From contig JASJBQ010000137.1 of assembly GCA_030066455.1 (NCBI GenBank), positions 1-11,841 of the forward strand: a stretch of DNA of 11,841 nt, read 5' to 3'. This document shows, in pieces, positions 1 to 7,309 of the stretch. Origin of the DNA: Desulfobacterales bacterium (GTDB lineage Bacteria; Desulfobacterota; Desulfobacteria; Desulfobacterales; UBA5852). The position numbers and the translations under genes were made by a program. Below the pieces are notes generated by a model. It was not told where the DNA came from and did no database searches. It saw nothing but the letters and a program-made list of their open reading frames with translations. The first letter of the stretch is position 1. Each line of letters opens with the position of its first letter.

Positions 1-254
1 ACGACAGCATGCGCCGCTTTCGCCGGGTATTCATCGGCGGGGCCTTTGATTGCGCCTGCGACAAGCAGGAGCGCATCCTGATACCGCCGCTCTTGAGAGA
101 TTATGCCGGTCTGCAGAAGGATGTCGTCCTGGTAGGCGTCCTGGACCATTTCGAGATCTGGTCCCGGGAGAAGTGGGAGCAGGAAAACCTGAATCTGGAA
201 GAGGATCTGAAACAAGAGGAGGTCAGAAACGATATCGCCAGCCTGGGATTGTAG
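1..254 (+). CDS. mraZ: MraZ, C-terminal part (5' truncated by window edge)
   Basis: This is the C-terminal half of MraZ, a DNA-binding protein with two AbrB-like swapped-hairpin repeats that binds upstream of, and regulates, the dcw cluster. The first full codon in frame is at base 3, and about 83 residues are visible against the usual 140-150, so the true start lies outside the window; the ATG at base 9 is internal. Supporting signs are the second-repeat DxxxR motif (DKQER at bases 60-74, followed by ILIP), the LRDYAGL and VVLVG segments, EIWS followed by EKWE, and an acidic/charged tail ending in LGL. The glycine usually found before the Arg of DxxGR is Glu here. It stops with TAG at 252-254, three bases before rsmH, and is in the same frame as rsmH. 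Its position as first gene of the cluster is canonical. Confidence 0.93.
   Translation, partial: DSMRRFRRVFIGGAFDCACDKQERILIPPLLRDYAGLQKDVVLVGVLDHFEIWSREKWEQENLNLEEDLKQEEVRNDIASLGL
217..223 (+). promoter_or_regulatory. Strong Shine-Dalgarno-like AGGAGGT inside mraZ
   Basis: This perfect AGGAGG core lies 35 bases upstream of the rsmH ATG at 258, far beyond the usual 5-10 base spacing. No plausible start codon follows it at the right distance. In mraZ it encodes part of a Glu-Glu-Val run, so it may be only a by-product of codons. It could still cause ribosome pausing or help re-initiation at rsmH, which has no good site of its own. Any functional role is inference. Confidence 0.25.
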
Positions 255-257
255 ACC

Positions 258-1217
258 ATGGCCCGCTATCACATCCCCTGCATGCCGACCGAGGTGGCCC
301 GCTATCTAGCCTGCCGCCCCGGAGAGACAATCGTCGACGGCACGGTGGGCGGTGCCGGCCATTCCCGCATGATCTGCTCCCTTATCGCCCCCGACGGCCT
401 TTTTATCGGCATCGACCAAGACAAGGATGCCATCCGCCACGCCCGCGACGTCCTGGCAACCTGGGCCCCCCGGGTCCACCTGGTGCATGCCAACTTCGAC
501 CAGCTGGACCGCATTTTGGACGATCTGAAAATCGGCGGCGTCGACGGCATCCTCCTGGACATCGGCCTTTCAAGACACCAGCTGCAGGGCAGTGGGCGGG
601 GGTTCAGTTTTAGTACAGACGAACCACTGGACATGCGCATGAATACGGATGCTCCCATCACGGCCGCCGATATCGTTCAAACGGCCGACGAAAAGACCCT
701 GGCCGGCATCTTCCGGAACTTCGGGGAGGAACGGCGGGCCGCGATGATCGCCCGGGCGATCGTCCGCGAGCGGGAGCGCGCGGATTTGACCCGCAGCCGT
801 ACATTGGCGGAGTTTATCGTCCGCAGGGTGCCCGCACGCGAGGCCGCCCGGCAGAAAATTCACCCGGCGACCCGCATCTTCATGGCCCTGCGCATTGCGG
901 TCAATCGTGAATTGGAAAGGCTGGAACAGGTGCTGCCGGCGGCCATCCGGCGTCTCAATCCGAAGGGACGGCTGTGTGTGTTGTCCTTTCACTCGCTGGA
1001 GGACCGCATCGTCAAACACACGTTTCGCGATTTGAGCACCGGATGCCGCTGCGATCCCCGGCTGCCGGCCTGTGTCTGCGATCGACAGCCCCTGGTCAAG
1101 TTGCTCACCCGCAGGGTGGTTCGACCGCAGGCAGCTGAAATCGCCGCCAACCCCATGGCGCGCAGTACCCGTCTGCGGGCGGTGATGAAACTGGAAACCG
1201 AGAGAGCGCCGGCATGA
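258..1217 (+). CDS. rsmH: 16S rRNA (cytosine1402-N4)-methyltransferase RsmH
   Basis: RsmH (MraW) uses S-adenosylmethionine to methylate N4 of C1402 in the decoding centre of 16S rRNA and acts in the cytoplasm. The 319-residue length matches the family (313 in E. coli). Visible motifs are the SAM-binding loop at residues 27-36 (DGTVGGAGHS), the acidic end of beta-2 at D53 (GIDQD), the LLDIGLSRHQL segment then RGFSF and PLDMRM, the HPATRIF block at 202-208, and SFHSLEDR at 243-250. A Cys cluster at C263, C265, C272 and C274 is absent from E. coli RsmH. Residue 209 is Met where Gln is usual (HPATRxFQALRI). The start is fixed: the in-frame mraZ stop ends at 254 and the ATG is at 258. The last four bases overlap the ftsL start (ATGA). 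Both function and name are secure. Confidence 0.97.
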   Translation: MARYHIPCMPTEVARYLACRPGETIVDGTVGGAGHSRMICSLIAPDGLFIGIDQDKDAIRHARDVLATWAPRVHLVHANFDQLDRILDDLKIGGVDGILLDIGLSRHQLQGSGRGFSFSTDEPLDMRMNTDAPITAADIVQTADEKTLAGIFRNFGEERRAAMIARAIVRERERADLTRSRTLAEFIVRRVPAREAARQKIHPATRIFMALRIAVNRELERLEQVLPAAIRRLNPKGRLCVLSFHSLEDRIVKHTFRDLSTGCRCDPRLPACVCDRQPLVKLLTRRVVRPQAAEIAANPMARSTRLRAVMKLETERAPA

Positions 1218-1501
1218 GTGTCACCGCGTCCAGGAAAGGCGGCAGCCTGGCGGTCATCTGGCTGGCCGTCATGCTGGTGTTTATCGCCGAGCTTTTCGCC
1301 TATACCTGGTGCCGCGTGCAGAGTATCCGCGTGGGTTATGCGATCGCCGCTGAAAACCGCCGCTATCAGCACCAGAGTATGATTCGCAAAAAACTGACGG
1401 TGGAATTGGCCCACATGAAATCCCCTAAACGAATCGAAATCCTGGGCCGCCAGCTCGGGCTGGCCGCCCCGTCACCCCGACAGATCGTGGTCATCGAATG
1501 A
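1214..1501 (+). CDS. ftsL: Cell division protein FtsL
   Basis: This is a 95-residue bitopic membrane protein in the FtsL position, between rsmH and ftsI. It has a short basic cytoplasmic N-terminus, one hydrophobic segment at about residues 11-30, and a polar periplasmic part (about 35-75) with the spacing of a coiled coil, ending in a segment that resembles the FtsL C-terminus (LGRQLGL then PSPRQIVVIE). In other bacteria FtsL joins FtsB and FtsQ in a complex that activates the FtsW-FtsI septal synthase. FtsL sequences diverge strongly, so the call rests on size, topology and position more than on motifs. It overlaps rsmH by ATGA at 1214-1217 and ftsI by ATGA at 1498-1501. A GAGAG stretch about nine bases upstream may serve as ribosome binding site. 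Confidence 0.88.
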   Translation: MSVTASRKGGSLAVIWLAVMLVFIAELFAYTWCRVQSIRVGYAIAAENRRYQHQSMIRKKLTVELAHMKSPKRIEILGRQLGLAAPSPRQIVVIE

Positions 1502-3237
1502 GCGTCAGCCGCCAACCGAAATATCTCCGCCTGCGGGTCAGCCTGGTGGGCCTCTTTTTTCTGGCCGGACTGGTGGTTATTCTGTTTCGGGCCGCCTACC
1601 TGCAGGTGGTCTGCGGTCCCGCCCTGGCCCAGAAAGCCTCCGGCCAGTATGCGAAGACCATCCACACCGTCGGCAAACGCGGCACCATCTACGACACCCA
1701 GATGCGCGAACTGGCGGTGAGCGTCGAGAGCCTTTCCCTGGCCGCCAATCCACGCCTGATCGAAGACCCGGCGCCAATGGCGCGTGCCCTGGCGCCTGCG
1801 CTCAAGATGAACAGGCGGGACGTTCACGCCCGGCTCGCCTCGGACCGCCATTTCGTATGGATCAAGCGCCAGATTACCCCCCGGGAGGCTCAGGCCGTGC
1901 GCGACCTGGCGACTGCCGGTGTCGAATTCATCCCCGAGCACAGCCGCTACTACCCCAATCGCGGTCTGGCCGCGCAGTTGATCGGTTTCACCGGGATCGA
2001 CGGCATCGGTCTGGAGGGCATCGAATACCAGTTCAATGCCGAACTCGTAGGGCAGCAGCAAATCTTTACGATCCTCAAGGACGCCTTCGGACGCGGTTTC
2101 GAAACCCCCGAAGACATCATCCGGCGTGACAGCGGCCAGAACGTGGTGCTCACGATCGACCGCACCATCCAGCACGTGGCCGAACGCAGCCTGCAGAAAG
2201 CCGTTGAAACTCACCAGGCCAAATCCGGCGTCGCCGTGGTCATGGCGCCCCAGACCGGGGATATCCTGGCGCTGGCGCACTACCCGTTTTTCAACCCCAA
2301 CAATTTTAAAAATTTCAGCCCGGAGATCCGGCGCAACCGGGCCGTCACGGACGCTTTCGAGCCGGGCTCGACCTTGAAGCTGTTCAGCGTGGCCGCGGCA
2401 TTGAAGTCCGGTTGCTGCACCCCGCATACGATCTTCTACTGCGAAAACGGGCGCTACCGGATCGGCGCCAACGTGGTCCACGACACCGAAAAACACGGCT
2501 GGCTGTCGCTGCAGCGGATCGTCAAGTTTTCGAGCAACATCGGCGCGGTCAAGATCGGGGAGACCATCGGGCCGGAGACCCTGCACCGCACCCTGGCCCA
2601 GTTCGGTTTCGGACGCGATACCGGCTTGCGTTTTCCCGGCGAGACCCGGGGCAGTCTGGCCCCGGCCAAACGCTGGACACGTTTCGACGTGGCCGCGGTG
2701 TCCTTCGGCCAGGGCGTGTCTGTTTCCGCCCTGCAGTTGACCACGGCCGTGGCCGCCATCGCCAATGACGGTGTTCTGATGAAGCCCCGCGCGGTCCGCG
2801 CCATCACCGATCCCCGCGGGCGCACGGTCACGGAATTCAAACCGCGTGCGCTCTCCCGCGTCGTGTCCTCGCAGACCGCCGCGCATTTGACCCGCATGAT
2901 GGCACTGGTCGTGGCCGAAGGCGGCACCGGCACCCAGGCACGCCTGGAAGGGTATTCCGCCGGCGGTAAAACGGGTACGGCTCAGAAGATCGGTCCTGAC
3001 GGCACCTATGCCGACGACCTGTATGTCTCTTCGTTTGTCGGATTCGCGCCGCTCGAAAATCCACGCCTGGCGATCCTTGTGGCTTTGGACGAACCCCGCG
3101 ATGGGTATTACGGCGGTGTCGTAGCCGCGCCGGCTTTTCGCCGGATCGCCCAGGAGGTGCTCGGTTATTTGAACGTGAAACCCAGCGCGCCCTTGCCGCG
3201 CATGACGGTCTCGCACCGCAGCGAGGTGGCCGGATGA
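1498..3237 (+). CDS. ftsI: Septal peptidoglycan transpeptidase FtsI (class B PBP)
   Basis: FtsI (PBP3) crosslinks septal peptidoglycan in the periplasm as partner of FtsW. The 579-residue protein has a single N-terminal membrane anchor at about residues 11-33, then a pedestal/dimerisation domain beginning near the RGTIYD motif at 61-66. The C-terminal transpeptidase domain carries all three active-site motifs: STLK with nucleophile S291 and K294, SSN at 345-347, and KTGT at 491-494 (in GGKTGTAQK). The length is close to E. coli FtsI (588), and there is no room for C-terminal PASTA domains. The pedestal motif, commonly RGxIxDRNG, reads RGTIYDTQM here. Its ATG sits in the ATGA overlap with ftsL, and its stop overlaps murE the same way. 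I see no strong Shine-Dalgarno before it, consistent with coupling to ftsL translation. Confidence 0.96.
   Translation: MSVSRQPKYLRLRVSLVGLFFLAGLVVILFRAAYLQVVCGPALAQKASGQYAKTIHTVGKRGTIYDTQMRELAVSVESLSLAANPRLIEDPAPMARALAPALKMNRRDVHARLASDRHFVWIKRQITPREAQAVRDLATAGVEFIPEHSRYYPNRGLAAQLIGFTGIDGIGLEGIEYQFNAELVGQQQIFTILKDAFGRGFETPEDIIRRDSGQNVVLTIDRTIQHVAERSLQKAVETHQAKSGVAVVMAPQTGDILALAHYPFFNPNNFKNFSPEIRRNRAVTDAFEPGSTLKLFSVAAALKSGCCTPHTIFYCENGRYRIGANVVHDTEKHGWLSLQRIVKFSSNIGAVKIGETIGPETLHRTLAQFGFGRDTGLRFPGETRGSLAPAKRWTRFDVAAVSFGQGVSVSALQLTTAVAAIANDGVLMKPRAVRAITDPRGRTVTEFKPRALSRVVSSQTAAHLTRMMALVVAEGGTGTQARLEGYSAGGKTGTAQKIGPDGTYADDLYVSSFVGFAPLENPRLAILVALDEPRDGYYGGVVAAPAFRRIAQEVLGYLNVKPSAPLPRMTVSHRSEVAG
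3223..3229 (+). promoter_or_regulatory. Ribosome binding site of murE
   Basis: The stretch GAGGTGG lies inside the end of ftsI, with the GAGGT core six bases before the murE ATG at 3234. This supports the ATG in the ATGA overlap as the murE start. Confidence 0.6.
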
Positions 3238-4790
3238 TCCTGCAAGACGTCATCACCGCCGTGCGACCAGAGGCGATTTCGAGCCCGGATGCAGCCGCGT
3301 TACCGATACGCTCGGTGCATTACCGGGCCCAGGATGTCGTCCCCGGCGGCCTTTTCGTCGCCATCCGCGGTTTTGCGGCCGACGGACACGATTTCGTGGA
3401 TCGCGCGGTGGCCAACGGAGCGGTGGCCGTCGTCACCCAGATACCGACGCCCGGCGCCGTCCCCGTGCTGCAGGTGCCCGACACCCGGAAGGCCCTGGCA
3501 CAGATCGCCGCCGCCTTCTACACCCATCCGTCCAAGTCCATCGCCCTGGTCGGCATCACCGGCACCAACGGCAAGACCACGGTGGCCTATATCCTCGAGA
3601 GGATTCTCGATGTCGCCGGCGTGACCGCGGGCGTCATCGGCACCGTGAACCACCGCTGCGGCGGACAGGTCTGGCCCAGCGTCAACACGACGCCGGAATC
3701 CCTCGATTTACAGCGTCTCCTGGCGGAGATGCGCAAGACGGGCGCCACCCATGTTGTCATGGAGGTGGCCTCCCACGGCATCGAACTGAAACGTGTTGAA
3801 GGCTGCGCCTTCGACGTGGGCGTCTTCACCAACCTGACCCAGGACCATCTCGACTTCCATGGCGACATGACGCGCTACTGGCAAACCAAGAAACGTCTTT
3901 TCACGGAGTTGCTGCCGGCGGGCGGCAAACCATCCCGGGCCGTGATCAACCAGGACAACCGCCATGGGCGGGAACTCGCCCGCGAAATGGCCGACCGGAT
4001 GCCCGCCCTGACGTTCGGATTCGACGCCGCCAACGATATCTGGGCCACCGTCGCGCAAAGCGACCTGAACGGCAGCCGCGGGACGATCCACACCCCCGCG
4101 GGCGATCTGGCCTTTGCCTCGCCCATGGTGGGCCGGCACAACATCGAGAATCTGCTGGCCGCTGCGGGGGCGGCTCTGGCGCTGGAACTGCCGCGCGAGG
4201 CCATCCAGGCCGGCTTGGCCGCCGCCGGCGGAGCGCCGGGGCGGCTCGAGCGGGTGCCGGACGATCATGGCCGTTTTGTCTACGTGGACTATGCCCACAC
4301 CCCGGACGCCCTGGAGAATGTCCTCAACGCCCTCACGGAAATCAAAGCCGGCCGGTTGATCTGCGTTTTCGGCTGCGGCGGGGACCGCGACCGCGGCAAA
4401 CGCCCGCTCATGGGCGCGATTGCCGCCCGTTTAAGCGAACTGGCGGTGGTCACCTCGGACAACCCCCGTACGGAAGATCCGAAACGGATCATCGGCGACA
4501 TCCTGCCGGGCATCACCCCCCTCTTTTCCCGGGCCTACCGCCCGGCCGAACTGCAGAACGGCTGGACCGAGCCGGGCTATGTCGTCCTGCCGGACCGCCG
4601 CGAGGCCATCGGTCTGGCCATACGTCTGGCGCGCCCCGGCGACACGGTACTGATTGCCGGTAAGGGCCATGAGAACTACCAGATCATCGGGCGCGAAACC
4701 GTCCCCTTCGACGACGGTGAGATTGCCGCCCGTCAACTGGCCACAGCGCCCGCCGACAACGTGGACCCCGATGCGGGAGGTGCCGAATGA
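3234..4790 (+). CDS. murE: UDP-MurNAc-L-Ala-D-Glu:meso-DAP ligase MurE
   Basis: MurE is the cytoplasmic ATP-dependent ligase that adds the third residue of the stem peptide. At 518 residues it has the usual three domains: an N-terminal UDP-binding domain (VVPGGLFVAIRG at about 35-46), a central ATPase domain with P-loop GITGTNGKTT at 107-116, and a C-terminal domain. K219 (in YWQTKKRLF) matches the lysine that is carbamylated in the family. YAHTPDALE and GCGGDRDRGKRP follow. The DNPR motif at 409-412 is the known signature for meso-diaminopimelate rather than lysine. The N-terminal (D)SR motif that contacts the UDP-sugar in many family members is HYR at 29-31. The start lies in an ATGA overlap with ftsI and has a good ribosome binding site; the stop forms an ATGA overlap with murF. 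Confidence 0.97.
   Translation: MILQDVITAVRPEAISSPDAAALPIRSVHYRAQDVVPGGLFVAIRGFAADGHDFVDRAVANGAVAVVTQIPTPGAVPVLQVPDTRKALAQIAAAFYTHPSKSIALVGITGTNGKTTVAYILERILDVAGVTAGVIGTVNHRCGGQVWPSVNTTPESLDLQRLLAEMRKTGATHVVMEVASHGIELKRVEGCAFDVGVFTNLTQDHLDFHGDMTRYWQTKKRLFTELLPAGGKPSRAVINQDNRHGRELAREMADRMPALTFGFDAANDIWATVAQSDLNGSRGTIHTPAGDLAFASPMVGRHNIENLLAAAGAALALELPREAIQAGLAAAGGAPGRLERVPDDHGRFVYVDYAHTPDALENVLNALTEIKAGRLICVFGCGGDRDRGKRPLMGAIAARLSELAVVTSDNPRTEDPKRIIGDILPGITPLFSRAYRPAELQNGWTEPGYVVLPDRREAIGLAIRLARPGDTVLIAGKGHENYQIIGRETVPFDDGEIAARQLATAPADNVDPDAGGAE
4775..4780 (+). promoter_or_regulatory. Ribosome binding site of murF
   Basis: GGGAGG lies within the last codons of murE, six bases before the murF ATG at 4787. 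It is a near-ideal site and fixes the start in the ATGA overlap. Confidence 0.75.
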
Positions 4791-6211
4791 AATGGACCCT
4801 GGGGGACATTCTCGAAGCCACGGGCGGCAAGCAGCTCACCGGGCCAGGCGGGGCGGAATTCGCCCGGGTGGCGATCGACTCCCGCCGGATCCAGCCGCAG
4901 GATCTTTTTGTGGCCATCCGCGGGGAGAACCACGACGGCCACCAGTTCATCGACGAAGTCCTGGCGCGCGGCTGCCACGGCGCCGTGGTCCGTGAGGATG
5001 AGGTTGACGCCGCCCACCGGGAACGCTGGCAGCGGACCGGCGCCGCGCTGATCGGCGTCGCGAACACCACCCGGGCCCTGGGGGCCCTGGCAGCCTATCA
5101 CCGCCGCCGTATGCCGGCCCGCATCGTGGCGCTGACCGGGTCGAACGGCAAGACCACGACCCGCGCCATGACCGAGGCGATTCTGCGCCAGGAGTTCGAA
5201 ACCCTGGCCACCCGGGGCAACCTCAACAACGAGATCGGGGTCCCCCTGACGCTCTTGCGACTCGAGACCCGGCACGCCGTCGGCGTGATTGAAATGGGCA
5301 TGAACCATCCGGGCGAGATCGACCGCCTGGGACGCATCGCCAAGCCGGATATCGGCATGATCACCAATGTGGCGCCGGCCCATCTCGAAGGCCTGCAGTC
5401 GTTGGCGGGCGTGCGCGATGCCAAAGGCGAGCTGATGGACCACATCGCCCCCGAGGGACGGGCCATCCTCAACGCCGACGATCCGCTGGTGCGGGAGCTG
5501 GCCGCACGCAGCCGGGCCGAGGTTATCTTTTTCGGGCAGCACGACGAGGCGCACGTGCGGGCCGAGGCGATCGAGGCGCATGCCGGCGGCACGCGTTTCA
5601 TCCTCCGGTTGCCCGGGGCCGGCGGCCCGGTCGCACTGAAGATTCCCGGCGCCTTCATGGTGGCCAACGCCTTGGCCGCCGCCGCCGTCGCCGACGCCCT
5701 CGGCCTGGGAATGGACGCGATTCGCGCCGGCCTGGCATCCGTCCCGCCGGTGGACGGCCGCATGCAGATCAAGCGGCTGGCAACCGGCATCACCGTCATC
5801 AACGATTGCTACAACGCCAACCCGGCCTCGGCCGCCGCCGCCATCACGACCCTGGCCGACCTTAAGGGGAATTCGCGGGGTATCCTGGTGCTGGGCGACA
5901 TGCTCGAACTTGGCCGCGAGGCCGCCGCCCTGCACCGGCAGACCGGCGAGCGGGCGGGTGGCTCCGGCGTCGAGCGGCTTTACGCTCACGGCCCGCACGC
6001 GGAAGACGTGGCCGCCGGGGCGCGTTCGGCCGGGATGGCCGCCGAGCGCATCCTGACCGGCCCGGTGTCCGCGATCTGCGACGACCTCACGGCCAGGCTG
6101 CAGCCCGGCGACTGGGTCCTGGTCAAAGGCTCGCGCGGCATGCGCATGGAGCGCGTGGTGGCCGCCCTCGACACATGGGCCGACGAGGACACCCCGGAGG
6201 ACGAGCGATGA
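4787..6211 (+). CDS. murF: UDP-MurNAc-tripeptide:D-Ala-D-Ala ligase MurF
   Basis: MurF joins D-Ala-D-Ala to UDP-MurNAc-tripeptide with ATP, finishing the cytoplasmic pentapeptide precursor. The 474-residue length fits the family (452 in E. coli). The N-terminal domain carries the IDSR motif at 30-33 and LFVAIRG, the central domain has P-loop GSNGKTT at 118-124 and then MGMNHPGEI at 170-178, and the C-terminal domain has [10 protein letters not shown] at 339-348, which is characteristic of MurF and separates it from Mur[11 protein letters not shown] follows, as expected. Its N-terminus is recognisably paralogous to that of MurE next door, down to near-identical DNA around LFVAIRG (3351-3370 and 4904-4923, 18 of 20 bases the same). 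It overlaps murE and mraY by ATGA at each end. Confidence 0.97.
   Translation: MKWTLGDILEATGGKQLTGPGGAEFARVAIDSRRIQPQDLFVAIRGENHDGHQFIDEVLARGCHGAVVREDEVDAAHRERWQRTGAALIGVANTTRALGALAAYHRRRMPARIVALTGSNGKTTTRAMTEAILRQEFETLATRGNLNNEIGVPLTLLRLETRHAVGVIEMGMNHPGEIDRLGRIAKPDIGMITNVAPAHLEGLQSLAGVRDAKGELMDHIAPEGRAILNADDPLVRELAARSRAEVIFFGQHDEAHVRAEAIEAHAGGTRFILRLPGAGGPVALKIPGAFMVANALAAAAVADALGLGMDAIRAGLASVPPVDGRMQIKRLATGITVINDCYNANPASAAAAITTLADLKGNSRGILVLGDMLELGREAAALHRQTGERAGGSGVERLYAHGPHAEDVAAGARSAGMAAERILTGPVSAICDDLTARLQPGDWVLVKGSRGMRMERVVAALDTWADEDTPEDER
6196..6200 (+). promoter_or_regulatory. Ribosome binding site that decides the mraY start
   Basis: GGAGG lies seven bases before the ATG at 6208. 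It favours that ATG over the upstream in-frame ATG at 6175, which would add eleven residues with no similarity to MraY and would extend the overlap with murF. Confidence 0.75.
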
Positions 6212-7287
6212 TCTACCACCTCCTCTACCCGCTGCACACCAGCATCTCGGCGTTCAATGTGTTCCGGTACATCACCTTCCGGACCATCTACGCCAGCCTG
6301 ACGGCCTTTTTGATCTGTTTTCTGCTGGGTCCCTGGGTGATCAAACGCCTGCGGCGCCTCCAGGTGGGGCAGTTTATCCGCGACGACGGGCCCGAAACCC
6401 ACTTCAAGAAGTCGGGGACGCCCACCATGGGCGGCGTGCTGATCATCAGCGCCATCGTGGCGGCGACGCTGCTGTGGGCCAATCTCACCAATTTCTATGT
6501 CTGGATCGCCCTTCTGGTCCTGGTGGCCACCGGGCTCATCGGGTTCGTCGACGACTACCGCATGCAGGTCAAGAAACGCAGCAAGGGGCTCGGGGCGCGG
6601 GAAAAATTCCTGCTGCAGTGCATCGTCGCCCTGGCCTGCGGGCTCATGCTCTACTTCTACCCCGGTTTTTCAACCCGGGTGACGGTGCCCTTTTTAAAAA
6701 ATGTACAGCCCGACCTGGGGTGGGGCTACATCCTGTTTACCATGCTGGTGATCGTGGGTGCCTCCAACGCCGTCAACCTGACCGACGGCCTGGACGGCTT
6801 GGCCATCGGGCCGCTGGCCATCGTGGCCGCGACCTACATGGTCTTCGCCTACGTCACCGGCCACGTGAAATTCGCCCAATACCTGCAGATCAACTACGTG
6901 GCCGGCGTGGGCGAAATCGCGGTCTTCTGCGGCGCCATGGTCGGGGCCGGTCTGGGTTTCCTGTGGTTCAACGCCTACCCGGCCCAGGTCTTCATGGGCG
7001 ATGTGGGCAGCCTCTCGCTGGGCAGCGCCATCGGCGCCATCGCCATCATCACCAAACAGGAAATTCTGCTGGTGTTGGTGGGCGGGCTGTTCGTCATCGA
7101 GACGCTTTCGGTCATCTTCCAGGTGGGCTACTTCAAGCTGACCGGCGGCAAGCGCATCTTCCGCATGGCGCCGCTGCACCATCACTTTGAACTCAAAGGC
7201 TGGGCCGAGCCCAAGGTGATCGTGCGTTTCTGGATTATTGCCATCGCCCTGGCCCTGGTGGCCATGAGCACACTGAAACTACGCTGA
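6208..7287 (+). CDS. mraY: Phospho-MurNAc-pentapeptide transferase MraY
   Basis: MraY is the integral inner-membrane enzyme that transfers phospho-MurNAc-pentapeptide from UDP to undecaprenyl phosphate, making lipid I. From the ATG at 6208 it is 359 residues long, one fewer than E. coli MraY, with about ten hydrophobic segments. Key motifs are [14 protein letters not shown] with Asp pair D115/D116 at the same numbers as in E. coli, [16 protein letters not shown], the catalytic-site segment [11 protein letters not shown] with D265, and the MraY-specific PLHHHFE with His triad 324-326. The start in the ATGA overlap with murF has a good GGAGG. A run TTTTTAAAAAA at 6691-6701 stands out in otherwise GC-rich DNA and encodes Phe-Leu-Lys-Asn in an extramembrane part. 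The gene ends 22 bases before murD. Confidence 0.98.
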   Translation: MIYHLLYPLHTSISAFNVFRYITFRTIYASLTAFLICFLLGPWVIKRLRRLQVGQFIRDDGPETHFKKSGTPTMGGVLIISAIVAATLLWANLTNFYVWIALLVLVATGLIGFVDDYRMQVKKRSKGLGAREKFLLQCIVALACGLMLYFYPGFSTRVTVPFLKNVQPDLGWGYILFTMLVIVGASNAVNLTDGLDGLAIGPLAIVAATYMVFAYVTGHVKFAQYLQINYVAGVGEIAVFCGAMVGAGLGFLWFNAYPAQVFMGDVGSLSLGSAIGAIAIITKQEILLVLVGGLFVIETLSVIFQVGYFKLTGGKRIFRMAPLHHHFELKGWAEPKVIVRFWIIAIALALVAMSTLKLR

Positions 7288-7309
7288 CGCGTGAACGAAT
7301 GAAATATTT

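Noticed and set aside
2302..2315. AT-rich near-palindrome in ftsI as an operator or promoter
   Set aside because: It encodes the ordinary Asn-Phe-Lys-Asn-Phe stretch of FtsI, no promoter elements flank it, and murE is already coupled to ftsI by overlap.
1366..3216. A 616-codon open frame on the - strand opposite ftsI
   Set aside because: It mirrors a well-supported ftsI with all catalytic motifs. Long antisense frames are expected in GC-rich coding DNA, and its translation is low-complexity and resembles no family I know.
4733..5998. A 421-codon open frame on the - strand opposite murF
   Set aside because: Same reason: a shadow of murF with composition typical of antisense GC-rich frames and no recognisable domain.
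6175..6207. An upstream in-frame ATG for mraY
   Set aside because: It adds eleven residues unlike MraY, while the ATG at 6208 has GGAGG seven bases upstream, forms the ATGA junction seen in the preceding genes, and gives the family's usual length.
6662..6680. Inverted repeat CCCGG/CCGGG as a terminator
   Set aside because: The stem is only about five base pairs and lies in the middle of mraY. The T run that follows is more than ten bases away and mid-gene termination would be senseless.
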